From: VAZQ01 sp035293945
GTDB lineage: Bacteria > Pseudomonadota > Alphaproteobacteria > Rhizobiales > Xanthobacteraceae
DNA length: 64,000 nt
Direction of reading: 5' to 3'
NCBI GenBank assembly: GCA_035293945.1
Contig: DATGLV010000037.1
Span: 186,001-250,000 of the forward strand
The notes under the pieces are model-generated. The model searched no databases, was not told the DNA's origin, and was given only the letters and a program-made list of their open reading frames with translations. Positions 35,983 to 45,484 of the stretch are shown here, one piece after another. A program made the translations under genes and the position numbers. Position 1 is the stretch's first letter; the number at the start of each line of letters is the position of its first letter.

Positions 35983-37025
35983 GCCCGCACGACTTCTCGC
36001 TCCATCGAGGCGCAACCTCGCTAAAGGCGGCGCGCTGGCCATGGTTCGCATTGTTTCTCGGTAAGCGGCTGCTGCGGCTGGCGCTCGTGCTGCTTGGGGT
36101 CGCGGTCGTCGCATTCGCGCTCGCCAAGGCATCTCCGATCGATCCGGTCGACGCTTATCTAGGCCCCAATATCATGCGGGTCAGCCCGGAGCAGCGCGAA
36201 TTGATCGCCGAGCGGTGGGGCTTTCGCGAGCCTGCCGCGACCCAGCTTGCGAAGTGGCTGACCAATCTGCTCCATGGCGATCTCGGCACGAGCTTCATCT
36301 TCAATCAGCCGGTGACGGAGGTCTTGTACGAGCGCGTCAACGCCTCCTTGGCGCTTACCGGCACCGCATGGCTGCTGTCCGGATTACTCGGGTTCGCATT
36401 GGGTGCGCTGGCCGGCACCTACGAGGGCTCGCTCGCGGATCGATGCATCCGTGCCTATGCGTATGTGCTGGCGTCGACCCCGACCTTCTGGGTCGCGATC
36501 GTCCTGCTGATCGTCTTCTCGGTCTGGCTCAGCTGGGCCCCTTTCTGCTGCGCCGGGCCTCCGGGGCGCTTGCCGCAGGACATAGGCCTGCTCGATCGCC
36601 TCCAGCATTTGGCGCTTCCGCTCGCCGCCCTTTCATTATTCGGCATATCCCAGATCACGCTGCACACGCGGGCCAAGATGATCGAGATCATGCGCTCCGA
36701 CTACGTCATGTATGCCTTCGCGCAGGGGGCAACGCGATCCGATGCGGCGTTGCGCCATGGCATTCGCAATGCTGCCCTACCCGCCATAACGATCCAATTT
36801 GCCTCCTTGGGCGAGCTTTTCGGTGGATCGGCGCTCGCCGAGCAAGTGTTCTCCTATCCGGGGCTCGGCAAGGCAACGGTGGATGCCGGCATTCGCGGCG
36901 ATGTGCCCCTCCTGCTCGCGATCACGCTATTCACGGCGCTGCTCGTCAGCGTCGGCAATACGATTGCGGATCTGCTCTATCACCTTGTCGATCCGCGCAT
37001 GCATCCGAGCGGAGCCCGCCCGTGA
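35979..37025 (+). CDS. NikB-like ABC permease
   Basis: This 348-residue permease of the DppB/NikB type has six helices. It has an N-terminal RLLRLALVLLGVAVVAFALAKASP helix, the periplasmic YLGPNIMRVSPEQRELIAERWG loop and the cytoplasmic ATPase-contacting EAA loop (RSDYVMYAFAQGATRSDAALRHGIRNAALP). The start is a TTG overlapping the nikA-like stop (TTGA), because no in-frame ATG lies before the first helix. It overlaps the next permease at GTGA. Confidence 0.9.
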   Translation: MSPHDFSLHRGATSLKAARWPWFALFLGKRLLRLALVLLGVAVVAFALAKASPIDPVDAYLGPNIMRVSPEQRELIAERWGFREPAATQLAKWLTNLLHGDLGTSFIFNQPVTEVLYERVNASLALTGTAWLLSGLLGFALGALAGTYEGSLADRCIRAYAYVLASTPTFWVAIVLLIVFSVWLSWAPFCCAGPPGRLPQDIGLLDRLQHLALPLAALSLFGISQITLHTRAKMIEIMRSDYVMYAFAQGATRSDAALRHGIRNAALPAITIQFASLGELFGGSALAEQVFSYPGLGKATVDAGIRGDVPLLLAITLFTALLVSVGNTIADLLYHLVDPRMHPSGARP

Positions 37026-37900
37026 GCACGGATGTCTCTGGGGTCAACCTGCCACTGCCGGTCGTCGGCCTTCCTGTCCGGCGTCGCAATCGGCGTGCCG
37101 CCAAGCTTTGGCTCGCTGCGATCTCGCTTGTGCTGCTGCTCGCGGTGGTCGTGGGCGCGCCCCTGCTCGGCGACGCCGGATTGCGCCTCGATCTGGCGGC
37201 GCGCACGCTGGCCCCCTCATGGCAGCATCTGTTCGGCACCGATGCGGTCGGCCGCGACATGTTCTGCCGCACCATCAAGGGCCTCTCACTCAGTCTATGG
37301 GTCGGTCTTCTCGCGTCGGGCGCCAGCACGATCATCTCGCTCAGCCTCGCGCTTGCCGCCGTCTCGCTCGGCCGCATCGCCGACGCCGCGGTCGGCGTAC
37401 TCGTCGACATGTTCATGGGCCTGCCGCACCTGGTGCTGCTGGTCATGATCTGCTTTGCACTCGGTGGCGGCACGCACGCGGTGATCGTCGCTGTTGCCCT
37501 GACGCACTGGCCACGCCTGACGCGCATTCTGCGCGCGGAAATTTTACAGGTTTTGACCTCCGACTATGTGGCCGCATCCCGACGGTTTGGCAGATCGGCC
37601 GCCTTTGTCGCGTGGCGTCACCTAATCCCGCACGTGGTTCCCCAGCTCCTGGTCGGATTTCTACTGTTGTTTCCGCACGCAATCCTGCACGAGGCGGGAC
37701 TGACCTTCCTTGGCTTCGGGATCGAGCCGAGCAAGCCCGCGGTCGGCGTGCTGCTCGCCGAGTCGATGCGCTATCTGACGGCCGGCGACTGGTGGCTCGG
37801 CGTATTCCCGGGCGTGGCGCTGGTCACTATCGTTCTTGCGTTCGACGGTCTGGCGGACGGCGTGCGCGCTTTGTTCAGCCCGCATGCCGCGCAGGACTGA
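37022..37900 (+). CDS. NikC-like ABC permease
   Basis: This 292-residue permease of the DppC/NikC type starts at a GTG overlapping the previous stop. It has an N-terminal helix (LWLAAISLVLLLAVVVGAPLL), HLFGTDAVGRDMFCRTIKG, typical of this subunit, the EAA loop LTSDYVAASRRFGRSAAFVAWRHLIPHV and the C-terminal LTFLGFGIEPSKPAVGVLLAE. Together with the NikB-like subunit it forms the translocation path. It lies 4 nt before the first ATPase gene. Confidence 0.92.
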   Translation: MSTDVSGVNLPLPVVGLPVRRRNRRAAKLWLAAISLVLLLAVVVGAPLLGDAGLRLDLAARTLAPSWQHLFGTDAVGRDMFCRTIKGLSLSLWVGLLASGASTIISLSLALAAVSLGRIADAAVGVLVDMFMGLPHLVLLVMICFALGGGTHAVIVAVALTHWPRLTRILRAEILQVLTSDYVAASRRFGRSAAFVAWRHLIPHVVPQLLVGFLLLFPHAILHEAGLTFLGFGIEPSKPAVGVLLAESMRYLTAGDWWLGVFPGVALVTIVLAFDGLADGVRALFSPHAAQD

Positions 37901-37904
37901 AGCC

Positions 37905-38717
37905 ATGCTGGCGGTCGAAAATCTCAATATTGCATTCCGCCGCTATGCCGGCCTTCTCGCCCGTAATCGCCTCGTATGCCTGCGCGGCATCTCATTGTTC
38001 GTCAACGCCGGAGAGGTGCTTGCAATCGTGGGCGCCTCGGGCGCCGGCAAGAGCCTGTTGGCGCAGGCGCTCCTGGGCATCCTGCCGAGCAATGCCGAGG
38101 TCGGCGGCTCGATCCTCTTCAACGGCAGTCCGCTGAGCCCCGAGCGCCAGGCTACATTGCGAGGAAGAGAGATCGCGCTGGTCCCCCAGTCGGTGGCCTG
38201 TCTCGACCCGCTGGCACCCGTCGGGCGGCAAGTCCGGCTTGCAGCCCGGCGCGCCGGCATCGCTTCATCTCGATGTAAGGAGACAGCCGACCGCGCGCTC
38301 AGCCGGTTCGGGCTCGGCCTCTCCGTGGGGAAAGCGTTTCCGCACCAATTATCCGGCGGGATGGCGCGTCGCGTCCTGCTCGCCATGGCGACCGTCGCGG
38401 ACCCCGCCTTGATCATCGCTGACGAGCCGACGACCGGCCTCGACCCGGACAACGCCGCCACCGTGCTGCGCCATTTGCGCATGCTGGCCGACGACCGAAA
38501 GGGCGTGCTGCTGATCAGCCATGATATCCGCGCGGCATTGCCCTTGGCTGACCGGGTGGCCGTTGTCCGCGACGGCGCCATCGTCGAGACCGTGGCGGCT
38601 GATCGCTTTCGCGACGGCGGCACGAAGCTCGCGACTGATTACGCCCGCGCGCTGTGGCGCGCCCTGCCCGAAAACGATTTTTGCGAAGCAGCAAGCTTCC
38701 ACGTCGAGGGCGGGTGA
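37905..38717 (+). CDS. NikD-like ABC transporter ATPase
   Basis: This 270-residue ATPase has Walker A GASGAGKS near residue 44, a Q-loop (VPQSVACLDPLAP), signature LSGGMARRVLLAM, Walker B LIIADEPTTGLD and H-loop LLISHDI. Dpp/Nik-type ATPases come in pairs, and this is the first of the pair. ATG 37905 lies 4 nt after the permease stop. The next ATPase starts 1 nt after its stop. Confidence 0.93.
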   Translation: MLAVENLNIAFRRYAGLLARNRLVCLRGISLFVNAGEVLAIVGASGAGKSLLAQALLGILPSNAEVGGSILFNGSPLSPERQATLRGREIALVPQSVACLDPLAPVGRQVRLAARRAGIASSRCKETADRALSRFGLGLSVGKAFPHQLSGGMARRVLLAMATVADPALIIADEPTTGLDPDNAATVLRHLRMLADDRKGVLLISHDIRAALPLADRVAVVRDGAIVETVAADRFRDGGTKLATDYARALWRALPENDFCEAASFHVEGG

Positions 38718-38718
38718 C

Positions 38719-39366
38719 ATGCTCGCCGCGGACAATCTCACCTTCCGATATTGGGGTGGAAAGCCGCCGGTGCTGGCGAACGCCTCGATCAAGGTCGCAC
38801 CGGGCGAGGTCGTCGGCCTCGTGGGACCATCAGGATCGGGCAAGTCGACCTTGGCCAAGCTGCTCGCGGGCTATCTCGCACCCCAAGACGGACAAGTGTT
38901 GCTCGATGAATTGCCGTTGCCGCGTCACGGCCTGTGTCCCGTTCAACTGCTTTTTCAGACCCCCGAGCTCGCCGTAAATCCGCGCTGGAAAATCCACGAG
39001 ATACTGAGCGAGATGCACGGGAGCAGGCGATCGCGATGGAGTGCCCTCGGCATCCGCGACGCGTGGCTCGATCGCTTTCCGCACGAGCTGTCGGGCGGGG
39101 AGCTGCAACGGGTATGCATCGCGCGCAGCCTCGGGCCGGGCGTGCGGTTCCTGATCGCCGACGAAATCTCCGGCATGCTGGATACGATCACTCAGGCGGA
39201 GATTTGGCAGGCACTCCTCGCTTACGCGTCAGCCGAGAACATCGGCATCCTGGCGATAAGCCATGATGTGAAGCTTTTGGAAAGGATCGCGCAGCGACTT
39301 GCGGCGCTTGAAAACGGTTCCACACGAGAAGTCTCGATCGAGATCGCAGGGCCCGGATCTGGCTGA
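38719..39366 (+). CDS. NikE-like ABC transporter ATPase (short)
   Basis: This 215-residue second ATPase has Walker A GPSGSGKS near residue 36, a Q-loop QLLFQTPELAVNPRW, signature LSGGELQRVCIARSL, Walker B FLIADEISGMLD and H-loop LAISHDV. It is shorter than most OppF/NikE ATPases (about 260-330 residues) because it lacks the C-terminal oligopeptide-binding extension, as in NikE-type proteins. All catalytic motifs are present. It is last in the operon and converges on phaZ 30 nt away. Confidence 0.92.
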   Translation: MLAADNLTFRYWGGKPPVLANASIKVAPGEVVGLVGPSGSGKSTLAKLLAGYLAPQDGQVLLDELPLPRHGLCPVQLLFQTPELAVNPRWKIHEILSEMHGSRRSRWSALGIRDAWLDRFPHELSGGELQRVCIARSLGPGVRFLIADEISGMLDTITQAEIWQALLAYASAENIGILAISHDVKLLERIAQRLAALENGSTREVSIEIAGPGSG

Positions 39367-39396
39367 GCCGGAGAGCGAGTCGACATGGCTGCGCCG

Positions 39397-40614
39397 CTAT
39401 TCGCTCGACAGGATCACGTTGCGCAAAATCGGGAAGATCTGGTTCTCCCAGGTTCGGCCGCTGAACACGCCATAATGGCCGACCCCGGCCTGCATATGGT
39501 GGCGCTTCATGTAGGAGCGCAGGCCCGTGCATAGGTCGTGTGCGGCCGCCGTCTGCCCGACCGCGCAGATATCGTCGCGCTCGCCTTCGACAGTGAACAG
39601 CATGGTGCGGCGAATCGCATTGGGGTCGACCTTGCGGCCACGGAACTCGATTCTCCCGCGCGCCAGCGCGAATTCCTGGAACACCAGGCGCACGGTCTCC
39701 AGATAAAACTCCGCGGTCAGGTCCAGCACCGCGAAATATTCGTCGTAGAAGTTCTTGGTCGCCCGCGCCTTTTCGATCTCGCCCTTGACCAGATTGTCAT
39801 AGAGATCGCGATGGGCCTTGATGTGCCGGTCGATGTTCATGCTCATGAAGGCGGCGAGCTGCACGAAGCCCGGATAGACGCGGCGGAACGCACCGCGATA
39901 GCGTATCGGCACCGTGGCGATCAGGTTTTTCTCGAACCAGTCGATCGGCTTGGCCTCGGCAAGCTTGTTGACCTTGGTTGGGTTGACGCGCGGATCGATC
40001 GGCCCGGCCATTAAGGTCATGCTGCGCGGTTGCGCCGGGTTGCTCCCCTGCGCCATCACGGCGACCGCGATCAGCGCCGCGACACATGGCTGGCAGACGG
40101 CAACGACGTGGGCGCCCGGCCCGATCACCTCGAGAAAATGGATCACATGCGCGATGTAGTCATCGAAGCCAAATTGCCCCTCCGAGAGGGGAACATCGCG
40201 GACATTGTGCCAATCCGTGATGAAGACGTCGTGCTCGGGGAGCATGGTGCGAACGGTCGCGCGCAAGAGCGTGGCGAAATGCCCCGACAGCGGCGCGATC
40301 AAGAGTACCGGCGGCTGCGCCTGCTCGGTGTCCTTCTTGAAATGCAGCAGCGTGCCGAATGGGGTGACTTCCGCAAGCTCCTCCTTCACCTGCAGGTCAC
40401 GGTTGCCGACCTTGATCTGGCCGATCCCGAACGCAGGCCGCACGTGGCTCAAGCCGGCGCGGGCGATCAGCTCATAGGCCGCAGTCAGGTTGCGCAAGGC
40501 TGACGTGGGAAGCGCATCCGACAGCGGTTGACCTATGGCTTTGCACGCCGAAGCCGCCAGCCTGCGGACCGGGTTCATGATGTCCGCATGCGCTTGATAT
40601 GCCTGGTAGAGCAT
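39397..40614 (-). CDS. phaZ: Intracellular polyhydroxyalkanoate (PHB) depolymerase
   Basis: This 405-residue enzyme of the intracellular PHB depolymerase family mobilises carbon-storage granules in the cytoplasm. It opens with MLYQAYQAHADIMNPVRR, the family start, and has an alpha/beta-hydrolase fold with the nucleophile Cys in VVAVCQPCVAAL, the usual Cys replacing Ser of lipases. ITDWHNVRDVPLSEGQFGF and the C-terminal KRHHMQAGVGHYGVFSGRTW (catalytic His) are diagnostic. An 8-bp perfect inverted repeat 13-32 nt upstream of the ATG may be an operator. No other pha gene is in the window. Confidence 0.95.
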   Translation of the reverse strand: MLYQAYQAHADIMNPVRRLAASACKAIGQPLSDALPTSALRNLTAAYELIARAGLSHVRPAFGIGQIKVGNRDLQVKEELAEVTPFGTLLHFKKDTEQAQPPVLLIAPLSGHFATLLRATVRTMLPEHDVFITDWHNVRDVPLSEGQFGFDDYIAHVIHFLEVIGPGAHVVAVCQPCVAALIAVAVMAQGSNPAQPRSMTLMAGPIDPRVNPTKVNKLAEAKPIDWFEKNLIATVPIRYRGAFRRVYPGFVQLAAFMSMNIDRHIKAHRDLYDNLVKGEIEKARATKNFYDEYFAVLDLTAEFYLETVRLVFQEFALARGRIEFRGRKVDPNAIRRTMLFTVEGERDDICAVGQTAAAHDLCTGLRSYMKRHHMQAGVGHYGVFSGRTWENQIFPILRNVILSSE

Positions 40615-40626
40615 TAGGTGTATTTT

Positions 40627-40646
40627 GTCGTTGCAGGCGCAACGAC
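40627..40646. promoter_or_regulatory. Inverted repeat just upstream of phaZ, possible PhaR site
   Basis: GTCGTTGC-AGGC-GCAACGAC, a perfect 8-bp inverted repeat immediately before the phaZ start. It has a TTGC...GCAA core of the type reported for PhaR, the PHB-sensing repressor. A second TGC-rich stretch lies further upstream. Motif-based inference only. Confidence 0.35.
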
Positions 40647-40876
40647 CCCCTCGCCCACGAAACAGCTCAACCCGGCAAGCGAAAAGCTAGTGGATTTTTT
40701 GCTGCGCTGCGAGATAATTATTGTTCGTTGGGGATGCCCACCCTGCCGGGGGCGCATAACCGCGCGGCCGGGCTGACAGCCGGGTCACGCCTGCATGCGC
40801 AAGACAAGCAGAACCAGCAGCCTTCGCCCTGCAAGGCCGAAGGCAACGCACCGGCACGGATTAGGGGGATCGCTCA

Positions 40877-41533
40877 ATGGCCGAGGCCACGCTTACGATT
40901 GCTAGCAAGAATTATGGTTCCTGGTCGCTGCGCGGCTGGCTGTTATGCAAGTTGGCCGGGCTCGATTTCGTGGAGGAGCAGAGCAGGAGCGATGACCCCT
41001 CGGTACGCGCCGAATTGCTGCTGCTGTCGCCCTCCTTCCTGGTTCCCCGCCTCACCCATCAGGGCGCCCAAATCTGGGACACCCTGGCGATTGCCGAATA
41101 TCTGCACGAGATAAGGCCGGAGGCCGGGCTGTTGCCGGCGTCGCGGCAGCAGCGGGCGCTCTGCCGCTCGGTCTGCGGAGAGATGCACTCCGGCTTCGGC
41201 AACCTGCGCTCGGCACTGCCGATGAACATCAAGGCGCACTATCCGGGGTTCAAAGTGTGGGCCGGCGCCCGCGCCGACATCGACCGCATCCTCGCCATCT
41301 GGCGGGAATGCCTGTCGGTCTCCGGCGGACAATTCCTCTTCGGCGCCACACCTTGCATGGCAGATGCCATGTTCGCTCCAGTGGTGACCCGCTTTCTCAC
41401 CTATGACGTCAAGCTCGAAGCGGACTGCGCCGCCTACTGTCGCAGCATCATCGGCATGCCGGCGATGCAGGAATGGATCGGCGCCGCCAAGGCCGAGCCG
41501 GACGAGCTCGAAGAGCTTGACGTCGAATTCTAG
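40877..41533 (+). CDS. Glutathione S-transferase
   Basis: This 218-residue cytosolic GST has a thioredoxin-like N-terminal domain (residues 1-80: IASKNYGSWSLRGWLLCKLAG, VPRLTHQGAQIWDTLAIAEYL, the glutathione-binding cis-Pro and D/T pair) and an alpha-helical C-terminal domain. The SKNYGSWSLRGW start places it among the YfcF-like or maleylacetoacetate-isomerase-related GSTs. The substrate is unknown. It is preceded by an AT-rich stretch and followed by a 331-bp gap. Confidence 0.92.
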   Translation: MAEATLTIASKNYGSWSLRGWLLCKLAGLDFVEEQSRSDDPSVRAELLLLSPSFLVPRLTHQGAQIWDTLAIAEYLHEIRPEAGLLPASRQQRALCRSVCGEMHSGFGNLRSALPMNIKAHYPGFKVWAGARADIDRILAIWRECLSVSGGQFLFGATPCMADAMFAPVVTRFLTYDVKLEADCAAYCRSIIGMPAMQEWIGAAKAEPDELEELDVEF

Positions 41534-41864
41534 TGCCGGCCTTCCGACAGGCCTTCCCGAGCGAAAGCCGGACATGCCTGCAACTCGAGAAAAGGAGAGC
41601 GCATTGCTTTCCGAATGGAACGCGCTCCAATTATCCGGATTCTATAAGTTAATCCTTTTTGGAAACCGCTGGTGCAGCTTCGGTTTTATAACTACTGTCA
41701 CCAAGTGGCGGATTCGACCTTCTCATTGAGCGGATCGCTTCTACGTGAGAACGCCTCACGCCCGACCTGCGCGCCCGCCGCAAGGACGACAGGGATTTAG
41801 CAACAATCATGCGGGCGGCTAGCCCGGCGACGGCGCCTGCGGCCTTCCGGATCGGAGCAAAGTC
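41534..41864. other. Intergenic region between the GST and CheB/CheR genes, ~330 bp
   Basis: It holds a short hairpin after the GST gene (GGCCT-N6-AGGCC near 41541) and an AT-richer part typical of a promoter. I saw no convincing ORF and no confident promoter boxes. Confidence 0.4.
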
Positions 41865-44833
41865 GTGGTGGATGACAACGAAAGCGATGGCGATCGGCGC
41901 GTCAACCACGGACGCAGCAAGGAAACGAATCAGGCCGGGCGCAGCAACAAAACACCTGCGATCGTCGCCATCGGGGCGTCAGCGGGCGGCATCCATGCGT
42001 TGCAGAGCTTCTTTGACGCGTTGCCGGAGAATACCGGTGCCGCCTACGTAGTGGTCGTACATCTGGACCCGCAGCATCGGAGCGAGATGCCACGCATCCT
42101 CGCGGCACGAACCTCGATGCCGGTGGTGCAGGTGGCGATCCGTCAGAAGCTCGAGGCCAATCGCGTCTACGTCATTCCCCCGGATCGCCGACTGCAAATG
42201 GTCGATCACCAGATTTCGGCGTTCGAGTTCGAGGAGCCGCGCGGCCAGCGCTCGGCCATCGATTCCTTCTTTCGCTCACTCGCCGAGCAGCTTGGCGACG
42301 GCTTTGCCGTCATTTTGAGCGGCGCGGGCTCCGACGGCGCCATCGGGGTGCGCGCTGTGAAGGAAGCGGGCGGCATTATCCTGGTGCAGGACCCGAACGA
42401 AGCCGAGTATTCCTCGATGCCGCGCAGCGCGATCGCAACCGGCGTCGCCGATTTCGTTCTGCCGGTGCGCGACCTTGCAACGCGCCTGATCGATCTCATC
42501 CGCATCAAGGAAAATGCATCGATTCCCGGTGTCCGACATCTGGACGAAGAGATGCTGCGGCGGATACTCGCTCACCTGCGTGCCCGTACCGGGCACGATT
42601 TCTCAAAATACAAGCGATCAACTGTGTTGCGGCGAATCGCGCGGCGCATGCATGTGACGCGTTCCAGCGACCTGCGCGAATATTATGACCTCATGCGCGA
42701 CAACGCCGACGAGGCCCAGGCGCTGCTCGCCGATCTCCTGATATCCGTGACCAACTTCTTTCGCGATTCCGAAGCCTTCGAAACGGTCGCTAAGGACACG
42801 ATACCTGCGCTGTTCAGGGACCGGGATGCGGACGAAGCCATCCGCGTCTGGGTTTCCGGCTGCGCTACCGGCGAGGAGGCCTACTCCTTCGCGATCCTGT
42901 TGCTGGAGGAGGCGGCACGGCACCAGGTGCGTCCGCCCCTACAGGTGTTCGGCTCTGATCTCGATTCGCGCGCGCTCGCGTCGGCGCGCGAGGGCCGCTT
43001 CCCCGCTGCCATCGAAGCCGATGTCAGCGAGGAGAGGTTGCGGCGATTCTTCACCCACGAAGGTGACCTGTATCGCGTGCGCCAGGAAGTGCGCGACATC
43101 GTCCTTTTCGCGATGCACGACCTGCTCAAGGATCCGCCATTCTCTCATATCGACCTCATCTCCTGCCGCAACGTGCTCATCTATCTCGATCGCGAGCTGC
43201 AGGAACAAGTGTGCAGCACATTTTATTACGCGCTGAACCCCGGCGGTTATCTTTTCCTCGGCGCCTCCGAATCCGCGGACAATCCGCCCGGGCTGTTCCG
43301 TTGCCTGAACCGCACGGCCCGCCTTTTCCAGTCGACTGCAGTCCCGAGTGACAAGCCGCGGGTGCTGCCGCGGCTGCTCGGCCCGGTGCGCATCCGCGAC
43401 CAGATCGTTCAGCCCGGCCGCGCGGTCAGTCCGATGGTGACGCTGGGCGAGGCGACGATGCACCGGCGCGCGATCGAGCGGGTGGCACCGCCGAGCATGC
43501 TGGTCGACGAGGCACATCGGGCCATTCATCTCTCCGAGAATGCCGGCCGGTTCATTCTTCCGGCCGGTGGCCCGCTCACCGGCGATGTCGTGGACCTGGT
43601 GCGGCCGGAGCTGCGCTTCGAGCTGCGCTCGGCGCTCAATCGCGTGTTCGAGCAGAAGGAATCCACGCTCAGCCTGCCGGTCCTGGTGCGCTTCAACGGC
43701 GCGCCGCACCGCGTGCACATTCAGGTCAAGCCGGTCCCGGAGCAGGATCCGGCGCAGCCGCACACCGCGATCGTCATGTTCATCGAAGGCGAGGCCGTCG
43801 ACGAGAGTCTGGCCGCGCTGGACCAGCAGGGGACCGACGACACGGTGCGCCGACTGACCCAGGAGCTCGAGCTGCCGCAGACGCGGCTGCGGACGATCCG
43901 CGAGGAATCAGACGCCGCCAACGAAGAGCTTCGCGCCGCGAACGAGGAGCTGCAATCCATCAACGAGGAATATCGCTCCACTTCCGAGGAGCTGGAAACC
44001 AGCAAGGAGGAATTGCAGTCGATTAACGAGGAGCTGCAGACCGTCAACAGCGAGCTCAAGCTGAAGCTGGAAGCAATCTCGCGCGCGCACAGCGATCTGC
44101 AGAATCTGGTCGCGGCGACCGATGTCGGTACGCTGTTCCTCGACGCGGAGCTGCGCATCAAGCGCTTCACCGACCGCGTGACTGACCTCTTCCGGATCAC
44201 TCACCCCGACGAAGGGCGTCCTATCACGGACTTCGCGCATCAGCTCGAATACGACGACTTGGTCAATGATGCGCAAAGAGTGCTGGCTGATCTTGTTCCG
44301 ATCCTCGCGAGCTCCACACCCGCCACGACCGCTGGTACGATATGCGGCTGCGCCCCTACCGCACGGTCGACAACAAGATCGACGGAGTGGTGATCACTTT
44401 TATTGATGTGACGGAGCGGCAACACGCCGAGCGATCTTTACGCGAATTCAAGCAGCGGCTGGAGCAGGAAAAGCGACTGGTCGAGATGTCGCGCGACCCG
44501 ATGTTCATCTGGGATCTCGATGCCGGCATCGTCGAATGGAACCGCGGCAGCGAGGAGCTCTACGGCTACAGTCAGAGCGAGGCGATCGGCCAACGCATGG
44601 ATCAGCTCTTGCGCACTTCGGTGCCGCGCTCCTCGTTCGAGGCGCTCAAGGCAAAGCTGGTCGAGGACGGCAGTTGGACCGGCGAATTGAAGCACGTCAC
44701 CAAGGACGGCCGTGAAGTGATCGTGGAGAGCCACATTCAGCTCGACATATCGGACGGCCGGCGCTGGGCGCTGGAGAGCTCGCGTGATGTCACCGGCCGT
44801 GCTTCGCAGCGCGGCCCGGCGAACCGCTCCTGA
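41865..44833 (+). pseudogene. CheB-CheR-PAS chemosensory fusion, with apparent -1 frameshift
   Basis: The first frame (41865-44393) encodes CheB methylesterase (GASAGG with S39; H66; D157 in GAGSDGAIG), CheR methyltransferase (SVTNFFRD, SGCATGEEAYS near residue 331), a coiled coil rich in ANEELQSINEE-type heptads and the first PAS domain. Near 44312 the homologous sequence jumps to another frame: the expected RELHTRHDRWYDMRLRPYRT reads from there in the frame of 44342-44833, followed by a second PAS domain (MFIWDLDAGIVEWNRGSEELYGYS). A single deleted base explains this. The gene ends after the second PAS, without the histidine kinase often present in this family. It may be a pseudogene, a split gene, or a sequencing error. 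The start is a GTG. Confidence 0.8.
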
Positions 44834-45037
44834 GCCGCGGTCAAACGAGCTCCGGTCGAGGCAGCGCGTCTCGACCAGCTATGTCTCGACCACTTACGAT
44901 GGGTCGGGCCAGCCGCGCCAGCCCATCATGCGGACGGCGGCCCGGCGGATGGGGCTCGCCTGCAAATTAAGTCGGGATCCATGCAACCCTGCGGGCTCTG
45001 GTCGGTTGCAGGACATGGGGATCGGGAGGTGTGGCAA

Positions 45038-45460
45038 ATGCCCCGTTATACGTTTACGCTTAGAGACGGCTCGCTGGGCATCGAGGATCGGACCGGCGTT
45101 GACCTGAACGATGCGCAGGGCGCGTTCGACTATGCGATCTCTGTCGCACGCGAGGTGATGCGCGGCTGCGAGGCCGAGGCGCATGCCTGGCGACTGGACG
45201 TGTACGAAGACGACGCAGGGCCGATCTTCGAGCTCCCTTTCGCGGCCATCGATCAATCTCTCGACCACCTCGTGCCGGAACTGCGCCAGATGATCGTCGA
45301 CTTTGGCGAGCGGCGGCGGTTGCTGATGGAGACCGTCCATGCAGCAAGAGCCACGGTTCTGGAGACGCGCGCGCTGGTCGCACAGTCGCGTGGGAAGCCC
45401 TATCTCGCCAGTTTTCTCGGCAAGCGAACCATAAGCGGAGGTCGCGCATCATCCAGCTGA
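45038..45460 (+). CDS. DUF6894-family small protein
   Basis: This 140-residue protein begins MPRYTFTLRDGSLGIEDRTGVDLNDAQGA, the pattern of the DUF6894 family, which is widespread in Hyphomicrobiales and uncharacterised. The C-terminal half has a helical RQMIVDFGERRRLLMETVHAARATVLETRAL segment. GGGAGG precedes the ATG. It lies 24 nt before the Crp/Fnr gene and may be cotranscribed with it. It has no signal or membrane segment. Confidence 0.8.
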   Translation: MPRYTFTLRDGSLGIEDRTGVDLNDAQGAFDYAISVAREVMRGCEAEAHAWRLDVYEDDAGPIFELPFAAIDQSLDHLVPELRQMIVDFGERRRLLMETVHAARATVLETRALVAQSRGKPYLASFLGKRTISGGRASSS

Positions 45461-45484
45461 TGCGGGAGAGCCGCGGGAGGGAAC

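Noticed and set aside
41660..41700. EcfG (general stress) promoter upstream of the CheB/CheR gene
   Set aside because: GGAAAC and CGGTT are present but the spacing (14 nt) and sequence differ from GGAAC-N16/17-CGTT.
41649..41909. 86-codon minus-strand ORF before the CheB/CheR gene
   Set aside because: No ribosome site or motif; overlaps the start of the fusion gene.
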